Shown here: positions 1 through 9,212 of the stretch, one piece after another
Layout of the letters: each line of letters starts with the position of its first letter
Numbering within the stretch: the first letter of the stretch is position 1
Source: a virus
DNA length: 64,000 nucleotides
Virus record (IMG/VR): IMGVR_UViG_3300008450_000017
Location: 1 to 64,000 of that record
Direction: 5' to 3' (one strand)
Notes under the pieces: model-generated
Told to the model about the DNA's origin: nothing
The model's database searches: none
Seen by the model: only the letters and a program-made list of their open reading frames with translations
Program-made: the position numbers and the translations under genes

Positions 1-490
1 TATAAATGACTTTGTAAGTAGTAATTACATATCTGTACCATTTCTCGTTACTGGATACACAGAATCAACAGTTAATGACTTAATACAGTATGGACCCAAG
101 TATAATCTATATGGTGGTAAATTTAAATTAGGTATTCCAGTAACTGGGACATCAGGTAATGTTGGGATATATTGGGGACCGGACCCAAGTGGGTCATATA
201 CCGCTTACACCATAAGTGATATTGATTATTATGACTACGAGGACGGAACCACATTATACGTTACACAATCATCTGGATTAACGTTAAATGACATGATATT
301 GTCAGCGATCACAAAGAATGAAAGTTACCTTAATATCATTGACCAACCAGAGGTCCAAACAAACGTGTATGTTGATAGGGGTAAGTTGACCGCTCTTGAA
401 TATATTGAAAGACTGGGGGAGGTAGATAATCTGGGTGACTTAGTTAAATACGGTTATGGGTTTTTCAAAGTTAAAAATGACTATAATTAG
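1..490 (+). CDS. Probable virion (tail/baseplate) protein, C-terminal part
   Basis: The frame is open from base 2 and ends at TAG 488-490, so the gene began before the window; about 162 C-terminal residues are visible. The visible part is rich in Gly, Tyr, Thr and Asn and looks beta-structured, with no motif I can name. It lies directly upstream of a run of baseplate and fibre genes, so a structural role is the best guess. The last codons overlap a promoter-like element (TATAAT at 482 followed by TATTTATAAATA). Function is inferred from context only. Confidence 0.7.
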   Translation, partial: INDFVSSNYISVPFLVTGYTESTVNDLIQYGPKYNLYGGKFKLGIPVTGTSGNVGIYWGPDPSGSYTAYTISDIDYYDYEDGTTLYVTQSSGLTLNDMILSAITKNESYLNIIDQPEVQTNVYVDRGKLTALEYIERLGEVDNLGDLVKYGYGFFKVKNDYN

Positions 491-504
491 TATTTATAAA
501 TAAA
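482..504 (+). promoter_or_regulatory. Phage-type promoter motif TATAAT / TATTTATAAATA
   Basis: TATAAT (482-487) is followed by TATTTATAAATA (491-502). Bases 471-493 are identical, 23 of 23, to 32588-32610, and CTATAAT-AGTATTTATAAATA recurs at 26488-26508. No clear -35 box is visible here. It would drive the structural genes from 527. Inferred from recurrence; no start site is known. Confidence 0.5.
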
Positions 505-526
505 CTAAAATTAAAACAAATTAATT

Positions 527-1435
527 GTGGCAACAGGTAATTACGGAACAATAAGAAGTGCGGATGTTAGTCCAGACGACGTTGAGATTATATTGAATTA
601 TACTCCTAGTAGGGATGATACCGACAACTTCATATTACAAAAATTGGACGCTAGTACCATTTTGAGACCATATTTTCATAATAATTTAACAGGTGGGAAC
701 ACTAATGTTGAGATATTGGGTGGATTATATAATTTAAAATTACCAGCTGACGTGTTTAATAGATTGGGTATCTACACACTTTACATTAGACCAGCTGAAA
801 TTAGAACGGTAATAACCGATTGTGGAATATTATCATCTTTACCGAATGTAAAAGGTTTGGTTATTGATTTAAATAACGTACCCACACAATATAGGAATAA
901 ATTTATTAATCAAGGTTTGGTTGGGTTTAGAGTTGAGTACTTAAATTCCGACGGTACAAAAATCCCTAATTTTTTTAGAATTATAACCTCATCATTTTAT
1001 TGTGAACCGGTCTATCAAAATTTAACAAACACGTCACAAAAATCAATTAGATATCGATATGTTGAGGGTACCACAAATTTAGTATTCTGTACCTTATCAC
1101 CATCATCATCACCAACTAACAAACCTAACGCTACACCATTTATTGGTCAACCAGATCAAAACATCATAATAACAAATACATTTTTTAACCCAATAACGAC
1201 GGAAATTGAAATAGTTGAACACGATATATCAACATTAGCTATCGCTATGTTCGGTAATCAAACGAAATCTATTGATGACGGGATCTACACGATGTACGAT
1301 AAAAATAACAATATTTACAAACAATACAACCTTTATGAGATTAGAGATCAATTTAACGACCTACTTTATGAGGTTAGACAGGATAGAGGGGGTAATATTG
1401 ATTTTAGTAAAAGTTTTTCTAATATAATTCCGTAA
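527..1435 (+). CDS. Probable tail/baseplate structural protein
   Basis: 302 residues from a GTG start (M-A-T-G-N-Y); no in-frame ATG lies closer to the promoter motif. The sequence is beta-rich and Asn/Thr-rich with no recognisable catalytic motif. It ends in a TAATG overlap with the baseplate gene downstream, so the two are probably translationally coupled. Position between the partial virion gene and the tail-protein-I-like protein suggests a baseplate or tail-tip part. I do not recognise a family. Confidence 0.7.
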   Translation: MATGNYGTIRSADVSPDDVEIILNYTPSRDDTDNFILQKLDASTILRPYFHNNLTGGNTNVEILGGLYNLKLPADVFNRLGIYTLYIRPAEIRTVITDCGILSSLPNVKGLVIDLNNVPTQYRNKFINQGLVGFRVEYLNSDGTKIPNFFRIITSSFYCEPVYQNLTNTSQKSIRYRYVEGTTNLVFCTLSPSSSPTNKPNATPFIGQPDQNIIITNTFFNPITTEIEIVEHDISTLAIAMFGNQTKSIDDGIYTMYDKNNNIYKQYNLYEIRDQFNDLLYEVRQDRGGNIDFSKSFSNIIP

Positions 1436-4400
1436 TGGCTATAAAAAAATATACTTGTCCACCACAATTACCAAGCGGGGAAGGTTCGTTTTCGGACAAC
1501 TTGGTTGGGTTCCAGTTAGTAGCTGGAGGTGGTTTAACACAAGCTAATTTTGAATTTACCACTGCGTTAAGTGAGAAAAAAGATAGGACGTTCACAATAG
1601 GAGCTTTCTCCGACCCAATATCACTAAATTCAATGAATATCGATAGTGTTGAGGAGTCTAGAACAATACTAGCTAAAAATTTTAGAGTTTATCCAAATTT
1701 TGATTTATCACAAGTTAGTAACTTCACACTATATGGGTCACTAAGTAAAAGAATGTCAGTTTCGATAACAAAAATAATAAATTACTTCCCAGCTGCTTTA
1801 CAAGTATATAGCCAACAACCAAATTTTGGTACATATTACAGTGCTTTTAACATTGTTTATGATCAAGTTGAAAACGAAACAACTTTCGATATTAATTTAG
1901 ATAATTTATATAACACATTTGATATTGATTACACAACAAACGCAGATAGAAACTTTGAGTTAAAGGAAATAGAAGTATCACCACTTAGGAACTTCACAAA
2001 AAATTACCTAAAATATTCACTATTTTTTTATGATAATGAATACCCAATAGTTTATTACTCACCGATTGACCCATCAGCTGACACAAAACTAACTGTTGTT
2101 GTTCTTGGAAATCCTTTTTCTGGTAATACAACAATTACAGACCCATACAATTTAAGACCAAATAAGTTAACCACAAATAAATCATTTAACGAAGATTTTG
2201 ATGAGGTTGAAAAATTCTTACTAAACAGAATGGTTGTACCAGAGTATACCGCGACATTCATACTACCTAAAGAGAATGATGACGGATCTTTTAGTATAAC
2301 AAATGAAATTTTAACATTCCCCAAGGAAGGTCCATGGAACTTAGATATTAAAACTAGAAAGTTTGACGAATATTTAGGTAAACTAAATGAATACACAAAT
2401 TTATTAGATGAGTATAGAACAAACTTAATCTCTAGATTTTTAACCACCGGAGCTTTAAAGGAATTTGACACCTCGGATCAAAAATTTGAAAAACTATTAC
2501 AGATATACGGTAGAAGTTTTGATGAAACAAAAATGTTTATATCAGCTCTATCAAATATGAATTCAGTTAATTATAATATTGGTAATGATATTCCATCACA
2601 ATTGTTAAAGAATTTAGCGCAAACACTAGGTTGGAAAACAAATATATCACCAATAAGTAATGATGAACTTTTAAACTCAGTATTTAACACTGGGTCAAAT
2701 GAATTTACTGGATGGTCAAGAGGTATGACACCAGACGAACTTAATTACCAATACTACAGGAATTTAATTTTAAATTCGGCTTATTTATTCAAATCTAAAG
2801 GAACCAGAAAGTCAATTGAAATTTTATTAAGACTAGTAGGAGCTCCAGAAGCTTTAGTTGAATTTAATGAACATGTTTACTTAGCTGATCAAAAAATTGA
2901 CATGGATGAATTCGGTGTACAGTACGCTAAAATTTCCGGTGGAACTTATGTCCAGGAATTACCAGTATTGGACACCACAGATATATTCTCGATCATGGGA
3001 GTTAAATATACCGGATTTACAACTTCATTGATTAGTTCAGACGTACAGACAACTATTTTAGATTACCCGATTAATGAAAATGGTTACCCGACAAACCCAC
3101 AATTTTCCGAAAATTTCTTCTTCCAAAAAGGGGGTGGTTGGTTTGAGTCTACACCACAACATAGAATGCCAGAACAGGTGGATCTAACAAATAGTGTTTT
3201 TACCGGATCTAATCCGAATTACCAAACAATACTACAACCATTTAATTATGGTGAAGAATATTTAAATCGATATAGGGATTTTCCATATATGGATCTAGGA
3301 TTTAGACTTAGAAAAACAATAGATAATAATAAAAGTTGGTCAAATGATGTTGGTCCATTAAGAAATACTAGTGATGGTAACTTTAACGCTTATTACATAG
3401 CTTATGACGAAAACTTGGTGTTAAATGTTAAAAATGTGGATATATTTCTAAACCCGTCACAAGGTTTGGTTTATGACGTATGGTCAATGTCAAGAAAATA
3501 TAACTACCCAATCCCAGAGGAAGGATTAAACTACATCCAACCGACGTACTGTAATCCGAATCCAAACACACCATATCCACAAAGAGGTGGTATTGATTGG
3601 ACTGAAATAATCCCAAAACCAAAACAAAAAACATTCTTTGAGTTCGCTCAAACATTTTGGAAAAATACGATAAATGTTAGGAATAGACAATATATTAACG
3701 ACGGTAAAACCGGGGGGTACCCAACACTACAGTCTATATATTGGAGATACCTAGAATCACAGGAATCTATAAATGTTCCTAATGATAATTTTACGTATAG
3801 AACCATGATAGACTATGTTAATGGTTTAGGTGACTACTGGTTAAGATTAGTAGAACAAATGGTACCAGCTACAACATTATGGAATGGGGGGGTTAGGTTG
3901 GAAAACTCAATATTCCACAGACAAAAATTTGTTTGGAGACGACAAGCTGGATGTCAATTATTACCAGTACCATGTAACTCATGTAAGATTACGGGACAAA
4001 TATTTGTTTATGATTGTCCGACACAATTTATTGAGTGTGGGTTATATCCTTGGAGTAATAATAGTTTGACAACATCATTTGGGGTTGTATTATCGGACAC
4101 ACTTAACACATACGCCATCAACAATGGGTTGGATTTAAATAATGACTGCGTTTTATCAACACTGGAGACTAATTGGTATGTTGACATTAGAATTGGTGGT
4201 GTTATATTAAATGTATACCCATTCTATATTGGGTATGGATTAACTTATTCAAGTAGTATACCAACAAATCAACAGTGGGTTTCCGCTCTAAGTGAAGCAC
4301 TTGATGAATTACAGGATTCCGGATTAAGTTATTTCATTGACCAAACAAAGGAAACGGTTTCGGTGTATAATAATAACTGTATACCAATTGACCCAACAGA

Positions 4401-4452
4401 CACAATTGAAATTAATGTCGGTATAAACTTTAATATATTATGTAATAACTAA
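1435..4452 (+). CDS. Large baseplate protein (tail protein I-like region)
   Basis: 1005 residues. Residues ~350-480 contain a helical region with a LAQTLGW motif and then a YLFKSKGTRKSIE segment. This resembles the conserved helical part of P2 gpI-type and T4 baseplate-wedge proteins, where a KGT motif precedes an LLRLVG helix. The N-terminal ~300 residues are beta-rich. A Cys-containing stretch (CNSCK) near residue 850 opens a C-terminal module of about 130 residues that resembles the end of the next protein. Overlaps both neighbours by TAATG. The baseplate call is by motif and position; the exact T4 equivalent is not clear. Confidence 0.7.
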   Translation: MAIKKYTCPPQLPSGEGSFSDNLVGFQLVAGGGLTQANFEFTTALSEKKDRTFTIGAFSDPISLNSMNIDSVEESRTILAKNFRVYPNFDLSQVSNFTLYGSLSKRMSVSITKIINYFPAALQVYSQQPNFGTYYSAFNIVYDQVENETTFDINLDNLYNTFDIDYTTNADRNFELKEIEVSPLRNFTKNYLKYSLFFYDNEYPIVYYSPIDPSADTKLTVVVLGNPFSGNTTITDPYNLRPNKLTTNKSFNEDFDEVEKFLLNRMVVPEYTATFILPKENDDGSFSITNEILTFPKEGPWNLDIKTRKFDEYLGKLNEYTNLLDEYRTNLISRFLTTGALKEFDTSDQKFEKLLQIYGRSFDETKMFISALSNMNSVNYNIGNDIPSQLLKNLAQTLGWKTNISPISNDELLNSVFNTGSNEFTGWSRGMTPDELNYQYYRNLILNSAYLFKSKGTRKSIEILLRLVGAPEALVEFNEHVYLADQKIDMDEFGVQYAKISGGTYVQELPVLDTTDIFSIMGVKYTGFTTSLISSDVQTTILDYPINENGYPTNPQFSENFFFQKGGGWFESTPQHRMPEQVDLTNSVFTGSNPNYQTILQPFNYGEEYLNRYRDFPYMDLGFRLRKTIDNNKSWSNDVGPLRNTSDGNFNAYYIAYDENLVLNVKNVDIFLNPSQGLVYDVWSMSRKYNYPIPEEGLNYIQPTYCNPNPNTPYPQRGGIDWTEIIPKPKQKTFFEFAQTFWKNTINVRNRQYINDGKTGGYPTLQSIYWRYLESQESINVPNDNFTYRTMIDYVNGLGDYWLRLVEQMVPATTLWNGGVRLENSIFHRQKFVWRRQAGCQLLPVPCNSCKITGQIFVYDCPTQFIECGLYPWSNNSLTTSFGVVLSDTLNTYAINNGLDLNNDCVLSTLETNWYVDIRIGGVILNVYPFYIGYGLTYSSSIPTNQQWVSALSEALDELQDSGLSYFIDQTKETVSVYNNNCIPIDPTDTIEINVGINFNILCNN

Positions 4453-6644
4453 TGGGATTCATTTCAATATATAACTTATCCGTAACCGGGGACTGTACCA
4501 ACAGTGGTTTAGGAGCGGTATCATTTGATATAGCTGGGGATAGCCCAACGTTCACTGTGTACGAAGCTACAACAACTGGGTTATTACCAACATCTGTTGG
4601 TGTGACCGGTTATTCAGCTAATAATCTAACTGGGTTTAGTTATTTTGTATACATACAAGACGCTACACCAGATCCACCAAGTATATATGGGTTTAACATT
4701 TCCAGTGGTATAACCGTAAGTCTATCATCCAGTGGTAGTACATGTGGGAATGACAACGGATCTATAACCGCTACAACACAATCAGTTTTTGGGTCTAACA
4801 GTTATACCCTATATGATATATCAGGTAATGTTTTAGATGTTAAAAATGGTGGTACGTTTGCGGTATTTGACCCAGTTTCAGCTGACACATATTATGTCAC
4901 AGTAAGTGATGAGGGTGGATGTTCCGGAACAAGTGAAACCGTATTAGTATACACATCAAATACCCTTAATTTTGGAACATATGTTGTTGATAACTATGGT
5001 TGTTCTGGAATACCAAATGGTAAAATATATATAACTGGGGTTACAGGCACACCACCATACACATATAGTTGTATTGGTCAAACCGGATCAACAATTACCG
5101 GACTAACAGAAGGTTTTTACCCAGTTACAGTTACGGATTCACTTGGTTGTTCCGTAACTAATATTACAGGTGTTGGAAAAGTAGATAATGTGAGTATTGG
5201 GTTAATAACAGCTACCCAACCCAGTTGCTTTGGTAGTGATGGTGACGTGACAGTACAGTTATTGGGTGGAACCGGACCATTCTTCTACTCAGGATCCAAC
5301 GGGGAAAACATAATATCATTCTCAACATCATATACATTCACAAATGTGTCGTCAGGTGTATTTAATGTGTTTGTTCAGGATTCTGGATTTTGTACAACAT
5401 CTGGATCAACAAACGTCATTACCACCAATAGTTTTAGTGTGACAAATATCACGGTAACAAATTCTTTTTGTAGTAATTTAGACGGGTCTATAAGTGTTAC
5501 ACTAAATTCTGGTGTACCATCCGGAACATATAGTTACCAATTAATCGATTCCTCTGGGAATACTGTATTTGACATTAATGAAAATACAATATTTAACTAT
5601 AACGGATTATCCAGTGGAATTTATACATTGATAATTGATGATGGTGTTTGTACATATACCGAAATAATTGAAATTAAAAATGTTGACAAATTTAGAGTCA
5701 ACACCACCGTAACAAATACAACCTGTGGACTTAATAATGGGTCAGTTAAAATAATAGCTACAACTGGGGGGATTATCCCATATACATACCAAGTTGTTGG
5801 ACCAACTAGTAGTCCCGTTACATACCCATACCAAGTGTCAAACACCTTTAACGGGTTAGCACCTGGAACATACACCGCTTATGTTTTAGACTCAGTTGGA
5901 TGTATTCAAACAACCAATTTCTACGTTAACCCAAGTCAAAATGTATTTTTCACTCTATTACCGTTTGATCCGGTAACAGGTAATGATGGTCAAATATCAA
6001 CGATGATAACCAGTGGTTCACCACCGTTTACATATCTTTGGTCACCAGGTGGTCAAACAACACCATCAATAAATAACCTATCAGCGGGTACATATACCCT
6101 ACAAGTAGTTGATTCGGACGGATGTTCACTGACTAAATCAGTGATTTTAAAAGGTACTAAATTGGTATCATCATATGAAACATATACGGTTTGTGAAAAA
6201 GTTTTTAAAAACACCGGACAATTAGGTAAACGGGGGATATTACAAATGTTTAATGAAGGTTTTTATGATCTAACTTTGAACGACTATGGATGTATTATCA
6301 ACTCAGCTCAATTTATTGTTGAGGTTAAAATTGACGACAGCGTGATTGAAAATACGTTCTACACCTCATCTGGAATTACAGATTACCCAACCGAATTACA
6401 ATATCTAGATACTGTTAGACAAACTTTACAACAATTCCCAGGTGTTGGTAATGTTGATTTTGATGTAAATAATAATGAAATTATAATATATAACGATTGT
6501 GCCGAAATCCAAGAATCTTGTCAACCATATTCATTTAACCAATACGATGGGTCTAATTTTATTATTAACTTGAAAATAGTTTATGATATATCATGTATTG
6601 ATTGTGGACTACCACCAATAACCACCACAACGACAATTCCATAA
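4452..6644 (+). CDS. SprB-repeat tail adhesin
   Basis: 730 residues. Residues ~95-560 hold about six repeats of ~75 residues of the SprB type: a Cys and (N/D)G(S/D) opening, a TPPYTY or PPFTYLW core, a L(S/T)xGTY strand and a closing DSxGC. SprB repeats are known from the flavobacterial gliding adhesin SprB and related cell-surface proteins. The C-terminal ~160 residues share a module with the preceding protein and end in an ITTTTTIP tail. No signal peptide, as expected for a virion part. It probably forms a stalk or receptor-binding fibre. The repeat call is strong; the role in adsorption is inferred. Confidence 0.8.
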   Translation: MGFISIYNLSVTGDCTNSGLGAVSFDIAGDSPTFTVYEATTTGLLPTSVGVTGYSANNLTGFSYFVYIQDATPDPPSIYGFNISSGITVSLSSSGSTCGNDNGSITATTQSVFGSNSYTLYDISGNVLDVKNGGTFAVFDPVSADTYYVTVSDEGGCSGTSETVLVYTSNTLNFGTYVVDNYGCSGIPNGKIYITGVTGTPPYTYSCIGQTGSTITGLTEGFYPVTVTDSLGCSVTNITGVGKVDNVSIGLITATQPSCFGSDGDVTVQLLGGTGPFFYSGSNGENIISFSTSYTFTNVSSGVFNVFVQDSGFCTTSGSTNVITTNSFSVTNITVTNSFCSNLDGSISVTLNSGVPSGTYSYQLIDSSGNTVFDINENTIFNYNGLSSGIYTLIIDDGVCTYTEIIEIKNVDKFRVNTTVTNTTCGLNNGSVKIIATTGGIIPYTYQVVGPTSSPVTYPYQVSNTFNGLAPGTYTAYVLDSVGCIQTTNFYVNPSQNVFFTLLPFDPVTGNDGQISTMITSGSPPFTYLWSPGGQTTPSINNLSAGTYTLQVVDSDGCSLTKSVILKGTKLVSSYETYTVCEKVFKNTGQLGKRGILQMFNEGFYDLTLNDYGCIINSAQFIVEVKIDDSVIENTFYTSSGITDYPTELQYLDTVRQTLQQFPGVGNVDFDVNNNEIIIYNDCAEIQESCQPYSFNQYDGSNFIINLKIVYDISCIDCGLPPITTTTTIP

Positions 6645-6946
6645 TGACACAAGTTATTATAACAAATATAACCGGTTTGGGACCAAACTATATGATCTAC
6701 GTCTGTAATGTTTTTGGTGATGACTGTATTTCATTGGATAATTTGACTAGTACGGTACCACCAATAGTTAGTTATATTTTACCACCATCTTTTGACACCG
6801 CACCAGCTATCGGTTTAAAAATTATCACAAGTGACGGTTGTGAAAGATTCCATATTTTGTATTGTGAAAACTTTGACCCAGAAAAACTATTCCAAGACGG
6901 TACTGAGTTTTATTTTATGTCTGGGGATATTTATGACTTCCAGTAA
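6644..6946 (+). CDS. Small tail-associated protein, paralogue of the 16.4-16.6 kb gene
   Basis: 100 residues from an ATG that overlaps the previous stop (TAATG). The pattern is I(I/T)xxxxGL-P-IYVC, a central hydrophobic PP strand and a xSDGCE motif. The minus-strand protein at 16372-16593 shows the same pattern: SGLSPFHIYVC, IPPLF and DTNDCE. Both sit next to large fibre genes, so it may be a fibre adaptor or tip protein. Family not recognised. Confidence 0.7.
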   Translation: MTQVIITNITGLGPNYMIYVCNVFGDDCISLDNLTSTVPPIVSYILPPSFDTAPAIGLKIITSDGCERFHILYCENFDPEKLFQDGTEFYFMSGDIYDFQ

Positions 6947-6960
6947 TATTTATAAAATAA
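6946..6960 (+). promoter_or_regulatory. ATATTTAT phage promoter motif before the fibre gene
   Basis: ATATTTATAAAATAA immediately follows the previous stop and ends 8 bases before the ATG at 6968. It is one of about a dozen similar sites upstream of structural or packaged genes. No -35 element is evident. Confidence 0.4.
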
Positions 6961-6967
6961 AAATAAC

Positions 6968-8176
6968 ATGGCTTTTTTAACTGACCAAACATTAGCTTCT
7001 GGTGTAACATTAAACGATCTTATACACATCGTAATACCAACCGACATATCACAAGGAAACCCAGCTGGATCCTCATATAAAGCTACAATTGAACAAGTAA
7101 TATCCGGATTTACCGGAACAACATTATATGAAGTTGGACCCGGAACGGACTCAACACAACGAATTGGGACATCATCAGACTCATCCGGTAATTGTTCTGT
7201 CGTTAGTGGTGGTATCAGTAATACTGTATTAGGTTTAGCTGGATTTGTTGGTGGAGGTGGATTTAACACCGTCAGTGGGGACAGATCCGTGATAACCGGT
7301 GGTGGTGGATCATGTCCAGCGTTGGGTAATAAAACTTTATGTAATTATAATTTTATTGGTGGTGATATACAAAATGTTGTTAATGGTACTTTTTCATCAA
7401 TTGTTGGTGGGGGGTCAATATTACTGGCTAACGGGAATATAATAAACTCTTGCTATTCGACAATAGTCGGAGGGTGTAGAAACGTGATAAATCATAACTT
7501 TTCAACAGTAATCGGAAGTAACATATCAACACAATCAGCTTGTACGGTACATATAAATAATTTATTGATAAAGAATACACCACCACAGGACCAAACCGCT
7601 ACCGATTATTTAGTTAGGGATACCATATCTGGAATGGTAAAATATAAAACAATTCCTGGACCAACAGTTTTTGGTCTATATGCTCAAACAGGAAATAGTA
7701 TTACAGTATCTGGCACAACATCAGAATTAAGTATTATTGGACCTGGTGTGGGTACATTAAACGTTCCAACAAACGGATTTTCTGTTGGTGATTCTTTTGT
7801 TGTTAGGGTATCCGGTGACTTAGGTGCTAACAATGGTGACGATTTAACACTACGAGTAAAATCAGGTTCTGCTGAATTTGGTGTTGTTGGACCACTTAAT
7901 ATGCCAAATGTTACGTCATCACATTTTTCTTTTGAAGTAACATTTACTATTAGAGCTGTGGGTACTGCTGGAAATGCAAAAATACAATCTTCGGGTTTCT
8001 TTACATTTACACAAAATGCCGGTGGTACCTTTGAAGGTGATAATTTTAGTACTTTAAATCAAACTACTTTTGATACGACAATCCCAAATCAACTTGACAT
8101 TACAGCACAGTTCAATTCAACAAACGCAGCTAATTTCATTTTTACTGAAATATTAGTTTTAAATAAGATTTATTAG
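6968..8176 (+). CDS. Chimeric tail fibre with YadA-like roll and a mobile-looking C-terminal domain
   Basis: 402 residues in three parts. Residues 1-55 are a probable attachment domain. Residues ~60-200 carry VSGGISN / VGGGGFN / ITGGGG / IVGGG / IVGGC repeats like the left-handed beta-roll of YadA-type trimeric adhesins. Residues ~235-402 form a domain beginning FGLYAQTGNS, with DSFVVRVSG, an EGDNFST motif and a DTTIPNQLDITAQ motif. From memory this resembles a fibre C-terminus that is widespread in aquatic viruses. The last part uses codons somewhat differently from the first. A trimeric receptor-binding fibre is likely. Confidence 0.75.
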   Translation: MAFLTDQTLASGVTLNDLIHIVIPTDISQGNPAGSSYKATIEQVISGFTGTTLYEVGPGTDSTQRIGTSSDSSGNCSVVSGGISNTVLGLAGFVGGGGFNTVSGDRSVITGGGGSCPALGNKTLCNYNFIGGDIQNVVNGTFSSIVGGGSILLANGNIINSCYSTIVGGCRNVINHNFSTVIGSNISTQSACTVHINNLLIKNTPPQDQTATDYLVRDTISGMVKYKTIPGPTVFGLYAQTGNSITVSGTTSELSIIGPGVGTLNVPTNGFSVGDSFVVRVSGDLGANNGDDLTLRVKSGSAEFGVVGPLNMPNVTSSHFSFEVTFTIRAVGTAGNAKIQSSGFFTFTQNAGGTFEGDNFSTLNQTTFDTTIPNQLDITAQFNSTNAANFIFTEILVLNKIY

Positions 8177-8211
8177 GTTCACTTTGTTCATTTTACAAAT
8201 ATATTTTATTT

Positions 8212-9183
8212 ATGAAAGATATTCTATTTGTAACGGCACAACCAGATGTCCCATACTTCCATTGGCAATCCAAGGTATATGTTCATAATTTCATACAAAA
8301 CGGGATTAAACCTGAAAATATTCATATAATTTTTGGATTAGTTAACGGTAACCACACACCCTCAGAAGAAGGTGAAAAATTAAGGGACATGGGTGTTAAT
8401 GTACACTTTTATATTGATGATAGGGAAAAAAAATCATACATACCCAGTATTAAACCATTTCTAATACATAAATGGATTAAAGAAGATGAAAGTCGAGGTG
8501 ACTTATTTTTTCTACATGACGCTGATATTATTTTCAGAGAACTTCCAGATTTTGATTCATTATTGAAAGATGGTATAACATACATGTCAAATACAATTTC
8601 ATACATTGGGTATGAGTATATAATAAGTTGTTGTCGTAAATACGAAAACCAACACATTAGTACTTACAAAAATGAATTATTTGAGGAAATGGCTGAGGTT
8701 GTTGGGATTGACATTAATGTAATAAAAGATAATCAGGAAAATTCAGGTGGTGGTCAATACTTAATTAAAAATACGAATAGTGATTTGTGGTGTAAAATAT
8801 ATTGTGATTGTACACCACTATACGATCAAATGATGGATTACCAAAAAAGATTCCCAATAAACCCAGGTCAAATACAGTTTTGGACAGCGGAAATGTGGTC
8901 ATTGTTATGGAATTTATGGTTACATAATGTTGAGACTAAAGTTACCGATAAGTTAGATTTTTCCTGGGCTACTGACACAATAGAAAAATATGAAAAATCA
9001 CCAATATTACACATGGCTGGTGTTACCGAAAATTTAAAAAGTACAAAATTCTACAAAGGGGATTACATTAATGTCGACCCTTTAGTTAAATTATCGGAAG
9101 ATATTAGACATTTTGATTATATAGATCCGGAAAGTTCCACAATAAAATACATAGAAGTGATGAAGTCATACTTAAAAAAATAA
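8212..9183 (+). CDS. Glycosyltransferase-like protein (GT-A fold)
   Basis: 323 residues. After a beta-alpha N-terminus (ILFVTAQP) there is LFFLHDADIIF near residues 99-108. Its D103-x-D105 fits the metal- and sugar-nucleotide-binding DxD of GT-A glycosyltransferases. Further on are SGGGQY (about residue 180), a WTAEMW segment and a late ILHMAGV strand, an order seen in GT-A enzymes that modify proteins. No signal peptide or membrane segment, so cytoplasmic. It lies between fibre genes whose products carry poly-Thr and Pro-Thr linkers, so virion glycosylation is a reasonable inference. Substrate unknown. Confidence 0.6.
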   Translation: MKDILFVTAQPDVPYFHWQSKVYVHNFIQNGIKPENIHIIFGLVNGNHTPSEEGEKLRDMGVNVHFYIDDREKKSYIPSIKPFLIHKWIKEDESRGDLFFLHDADIIFRELPDFDSLLKDGITYMSNTISYIGYEYIISCCRKYENQHISTYKNELFEEMAEVVGIDINVIKDNQENSGGGQYLIKNTNSDLWCKIYCDCTPLYDQMMDYQKRFPINPGQIQFWTAEMWSLLWNLWLHNVETKVTDKLDFSWATDTIEKYEKSPILHMAGVTENLKSTKFYKGDYINVDPLVKLSEDIRHFDYIDPESSTIKYIEVMKSYLKK

Positions 9184-9191
9184 AAAAACGA

Positions 9192-9207
9192 TTATTTATT
9201 AAATAAA
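9192..9207 (+). promoter_or_regulatory. TTATTTATTAAATAAA promoter-like motif
   Basis: AT-rich element matching the TATTTATnnATAAA family, ending 5 bases before the ATG at 9213. A separate start of transcription for the second SprB-repeat fibre is possible. Confidence 0.35.
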
Positions 9208-9212
9208 ACACT

